This document shows positions 60,912 through 64,000 of a stretch of 64,000 bases of DNA, in pieces; positions within the stretch are counted from its first letter, which is position 1; each line of letters begins with the position of its first letter. The stretch covers positions 124,001-188,000 of the forward strand of contig NZ_JAKQZC010000003.1 of assembly GCF_023736115.1 (NCBI RefSeq), written 5' to 3'. Below the pieces are notes generated by a model, which had not been told where the DNA came from, did not search any database, and worked only from the letters and a program-made list of their open reading frames with translations. A program made the translations under genes and the position numbers. Source of the stretch: Salinicola avicenniae (GTDB taxonomy: Bacteria > Pseudomonadota > Gammaproteobacteria > Pseudomonadales > Halomonadaceae).

Positions 60912-61471
60912 TGCGGTCGCTTCCCAATCTTTTTCTCATCGGTCCCATGGGGGCCGGCAAAAGCACAATCGGCCGCCTTCTGGCGGCCGAATTGCAGCGC
61001 GAATTCCTGGATAGCGACCATCAAATCGAGGCGCGGTGCGGGGCGAATATCCCGTGGATCTTCGATGTCGAGGGCGAGCAGGGGTTTCGCGACCGGGAAA
61101 CAGCCATGCTCGACGAGCTGACCCGGCGCGACGACATCGTCATGGCGACCGGCGGCGGGGCGGTGATGCGCGAGGAGAATCGCGGCATCCTGCGCGAGCG
61201 CGGTACCGTGATCTATCTCGCCACGACCGTCGAGCAGCAGATTCGCCGAACTGCCCGCGATCGCAATCGCCCCCTCTTGCAGAACACCAACCCCGAAAAG
61301 GTCCTGCGCGACCTGTTCGCCGTTCGCGATCCGCTCTATCGTGCCACTGCCGACGTGATCGTGCGTACCGACCGGCGTGGCCCGAAGAGCGTGGTCAACG
61401 AAATCCTGCGCCGCGTGTCGCGGCTGTCCGAACCGCTCAAGGTGCAGCGCTCACTTTCCCAGCAAAGGTAA
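60911..61471 (+). CDS. aroK: shikimate kinase
   Basis: Phosphorylates shikimate with ATP. 186 residues: P-loop [17 protein letters not shown], shikimate-binding DSDHQIE and the lid RNRPLLQ. Some isoforms read GEQGFRDRE, present here. Overlaps pilQ by 1 bp (shared A) and is followed by aroB in 6 bp. Confidence 0.97.
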   Translation: MRSLPNLFLIGPMGAGKSTIGRLLAAELQREFLDSDHQIEARCGANIPWIFDVEGEQGFRDRETAMLDELTRRDDIVMATGGGAVMREENRGILRERGTVIYLATTVEQQIRRTARDRNRPLLQNTNPEKVLRDLFAVRDPLYRATADVIVRTDRRGPKSVVNEILRRVSRLSEPLKVQRSLSQQR

Positions 61472-61477
61472 CTCGTC

Positions 61478-62593
61478 ATGTCGTCAGTCTCGCCGCGCTC
61501 CGTGGATACCCTCGATGTTTCGCTCGGCGAGCGCAGCTATCCCATCCATATCGGGGCGGGGCTGCTGACGAGTCGTGATCATCTGCTGCCGCATCTGGCC
61601 GGTCGCCAGGTCATGATCGTGACCAACGAGGTCGTGGCGCCGCACTATCTGGCCACGCTTCGCGCCACGCTGGCGAGTGCCGATCTCGACGTGCGCGAGG
61701 TGATCCTGCCGGACGGCGAGGCGACGAAGACCTTGGCTTCGGTCGAGCGTATCTGGGATGCGCTGCTGGCCGCCGGTTTCAATCGCCGCTGCACGCTGAT
61801 CGCGCTGGGCGGTGGTGTGGTCGGTGATATGACCGGCTACGCCGCCGCCAGCTATCAGCGCGGCGTGGGCTTTATCCAGATTCCCACGACTCTGCTGGCG
61901 CAGGTCGATTCCTCGGTTGGCGGCAAGACCGGCGTCAATCATCCGCGCGGCAAGAACATGATCGGGGCCTTCTGGCAGCCCCGCGCGGTGCTGGTCGATA
62001 CCGACACCCTGGTCACGCTGCCGGCTCGCGAGCTCTCCGCCGGACTGGCCGAGGTGATCAAGTACGGTCTGATTCGGGATCGCGAGTTCCTCGTCTGGTT
62101 GGAGCGAGAAATGTCTGCCTTGCGGGAGCTGGCGCCCGACGCCGTCAGGCATGCCATTCGCCGCAGCTGCGAGATCAAGGCGGAGATCGTCGCCGAGGAT
62201 GAGACCGAGCAGGGCGTACGCGCCCTGCTCAATCTGGGGCACACTTTCGGCCATGCGATCGAGGCGCACCAGGGCTACGGCAACTGGTTGCATGGTGAAG
62301 CGGTGGGTGCCGGCATGATGATGGCGGCGGTGCTCTCCGCGCGTCGCGGCTGGCTCGACGCGGATGCCCTCGCGCGGGTTGGCGGCATTCTCGAAGCCGC
62401 GGCACTGCCGGTCAGGGCGCCGGCCAACATGACCCCTGACGACTTCCTCGTACGGATGCGTCTCGACAAGAAGAATCTGGACGCCCGGCTGCGCTTGATC
62501 CTGCTCACCGCCCTGGGAGAGGCCTGCATTCGCGACGATACGCCGCCCGACCAGCTCGAGTGCCTGCTGGCCGAGTTCCCCCGTCTGGCATGA
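61478..62593 (+). CDS. aroB: 3-dehydroquinate synthase
   Basis: Converts DAHP to 3-dehydroquinate with NAD and a divalent metal. 371 residues: [41 protein letters not shown], and the metal ligands in [15 protein letters not shown] and HGEAVGAG. It uses the product of the DAHP synthase encoded at 30178-31260. A 673-bp non-coding stretch follows. Confidence 0.97.
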   Translation: MSSVSPRSVDTLDVSLGERSYPIHIGAGLLTSRDHLLPHLAGRQVMIVTNEVVAPHYLATLRATLASADLDVREVILPDGEATKTLASVERIWDALLAAGFNRRCTLIALGGGVVGDMTGYAAASYQRGVGFIQIPTTLLAQVDSSVGGKTGVNHPRGKNMIGAFWQPRAVLVDTDTLVTLPARELSAGLAEVIKYGLIRDREFLVWLEREMSALRELAPDAVRHAIRRSCEIKAEIVAEDETEQGVRALLNLGHTFGHAIEAHQGYGNWLHGEAVGAGMMMAAVLSARRGWLDADALARVGGILEAAALPVRAPANMTPDDFLVRMRLDKKNLDARLRLILLTALGEACIRDDTPPDQLECLLAEFPRLA

Positions 62594-63266
62594 TTCGCCC
62601 GTGTTGAGTGCGCTGTTGTGGCGCGCCAACACGCTCCGTCGCGCGCTGTCGACCCGACGCGCCTTCCCTATCTCGCCAGCGATGCCTGTGGCGCATTCTC
62701 TGTTATCCACGGCGGCCGCACGCCCCGGTCTCCTGACGCCAAGTTCGTGGCTGCAGGCTCGCCGAGCTTATCGGTGTCCCTGTCGGTAAGAAACCGGTCA
62801 CGTCGGCGAGACGGCCGAACGGCGCATGACGCTGGCCGAATGATGCGTCGTCGAGGCGTTTTTGCGGTGCGATCTGCATGCTCCATGCCGTATCGGTATG
62901 GGGCGGGCGTTATCTTGAGCCGGTGAGGGCGCCAGGTGCCTTGCTGGCGGCCTTCTCTTAGACTTTGGTCTAACGCATCCTGCTAAGTCTTTGAGATGGC
63001 GAGTGATTTCGGAGAAAGTATCGCTAAGTTCTCGATTTCCAATACCTTTGTAGGGCGAAAGCGGGAATCGGCGATTGCACGGGCGTGGCGGACTGGCTAT
63101 TCTGACCGGCCTTTTGACTGCGGTCTGAGGCGATATTGTCGGCATCTTTCGACGCCGAAAAGCGCCAGTGACGCTTGGTTATAATAATAAAAAACCCTCC
63201 AATATATATCCTTGTTCGACCTGACGCAAGGACCTGGATTTTGATACAGCTTTGTGAGGCACGCCC
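62594..63266 (+). promoter_or_regulatory. aroB-gltB intergenic region
   Basis: 673 bp with no convincing gene; short frames here look random. GTGTTG (62601-62606) and CAACAC (62627-62632) form a weak hairpin just after aroB. TTAGAC-TTTG-GTCTAA (62958-62973) is a perfect 6-bp inverted repeat resembling an operator. GCTAAGT recurs at 62982 and 63023. A perfect TATAAT (63180-63185) with a poor -35 is the best gltB promoter, about 80 bp before the start; composition becomes more AT-rich from about 62960 onward. Confidence 0.5.
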
Positions 63267-64000
63267 ATGATGAGAGGTCTTCACCAGCCCGGCGAATTCC
63301 GTGACAACTGCGGCTTCGGTCTGATCGCGCATATGGAAGGGCAGGCCAGTCACGATCTGCTCGAGACGGCGATCGAGTCGCTGACCTGCATGACGCACCG
63401 TGGCGGGATCGCGGCAGACGGCAAGACCGGCGATGGCTGTGGTCTGCTGCTGAAAATGCCGACCGGTTTCATGCGCGATATCGCGCGCGAGGCGCTGGAC
63501 GCTGAACTCGGTGAGCGTTTCGCCGTCGGCGTGGTGTTCTTTCCGGATGATGACGCCCGCGAGACCGCGGCTCGAGAAGTGCTCGAGGGAGAGCTTGTCG
63601 AGCGCGGTCTGCGCGTCCAGGGGTGGCGCGATGTCCCCACCGACCCGAGCGTCTGCGGGCCGATGGCGCTTGACTGCATGCCACGTATTCGCCAGGTCTT
63701 TGTCGAGGGGGATTCGGCGCAGTCCGATGCCGCCTTCAACGTCGAGCTGTTCATGGCGCGTCGCCACGCCGAGCAGAAGCTGCGCGGCGAGTCGGAGTTC
63801 TATGTCTGCTCGCTGTCGTCCAAGGTCGTTTCCTACAAAGGGTTGATGATGCCCGCCGATCTGCCGACCTTCTTCAAGGATCTCGGCGACGAGCGGCTCG
63901 AGACCGCGATCTGCGTTTTCCACCAGCGTTTCTCGACCAATACGGCACCGCGCTGGCCCCTGGCGCAGCCATTCCGCTTCATGGCGCATAACGGCGAGAT
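63267..64000 (+). CDS. gltB: glutamate synthase large subunit (5' part)
   Basis: GOGAT alpha chain, which with GltD makes two glutamates from glutamine and 2-oxoglutarate. About 244 codons are visible before the window ends, with no stop. The start reads [14 protein letters not shown], a short propeptide, then Cys15 of [12 protein letters not shown], the nucleophile of the class II glutamine amidotransferase domain exposed by processing. [19 protein letters not shown] and [19 protein letters not shown] are further signatures. GAGG stands 8 bp before the ATG. Usually followed by gltD. Confidence 0.96.
   Translation, partial: MMRGLHQPGEFRDNCGFGLIAHMEGQASHDLLETAIESLTCMTHRGGIAADGKTGDGCGLLLKMPTGFMRDIAREALDAELGERFAVGVVFFPDDDARETAAREVLEGELVERGLRVQGWRDVPTDPSVCGPMALDCMPRIRQVFVEGDSAQSDAAFNVELFMARRHAEQKLRGESEFYVCSLSSKVVSYKGLMMPADLPTFFKDLGDERLETAICVFHQRFSTNTAPRWPLAQPFRFMAHNGE

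Overview
The window is a dense, high-GC stretch of gammaproteobacterial core chromosome. Protein sequences and gene orders resemble Halomonas-type bacteria (Halomonadaceae, Oceanospirillales), with many neighbourhoods shared with Pseudomonas. The lineage is inferred from recognition of families and synteny, not from a search. I see no transposases, phage genes, CRISPR arrays, rRNA or tRNA genes.

Left part (1-21.6 kb, nearly all + strand): the 5' end of map faces rpsB-tsf-pyrH-frr-uppS-cdsA-dxr-rseP-bamA-skp-lpxD-fabZ-lpxA-lpxB-rnhB-dnaE-accA-tilS. This is the classic block joining translation, undecaprenyl and isoprenoid synthesis, phospholipid and lipid A synthesis, outer-membrane assembly and replication.

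Middle part (21.6-37 kb): ppx (-) is divergent from a thioredoxin-fold gene and rho. Then come ubiD-fre-folM, an ECF sigma/anti-sigma pair (-), a DAHP synthase gene, a Tat-exported PhoX-type phosphatase, and ppk1 and hemB (-). The DAHP synthase gene is preceded by a 41-codon leader ORF with six aromatic residues in eight codons and a 13-bp terminator-like hairpin. This looks like a ribosome-mediated attenuator and is the most interesting item in the window.

Right-centre (37-50 kb, - strand): tatABC, hisE, ubiB-ubiJ-ubiE, a DUF971 gene, hslVU, an FtsN-like SPOR protein, argS and priA. rpmE diverges from priA.

Right part (50-64 kb): an AT-rich spacer, a single-domain NADP malic enzyme, a DUF481 outer-membrane protein (-), mrcA (-) divergent from pilMNOPQ-aroK-aroB, a 673-bp spacer, and the 5' end of gltB running off the window.

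Shared themes are envelope biogenesis, ubiquinone synthesis (ubiD, ubiB, ubiJ, ubiE), polyphosphate/phosphate metabolism (ppx, ppk1, phoX) and the aromatic pathway (DAHP synthase, aroK, aroB). Several start codons were moved inward from the longest ORF on ribosome-binding-site grounds. Promoters and hairpins were found by eye and are proposals.
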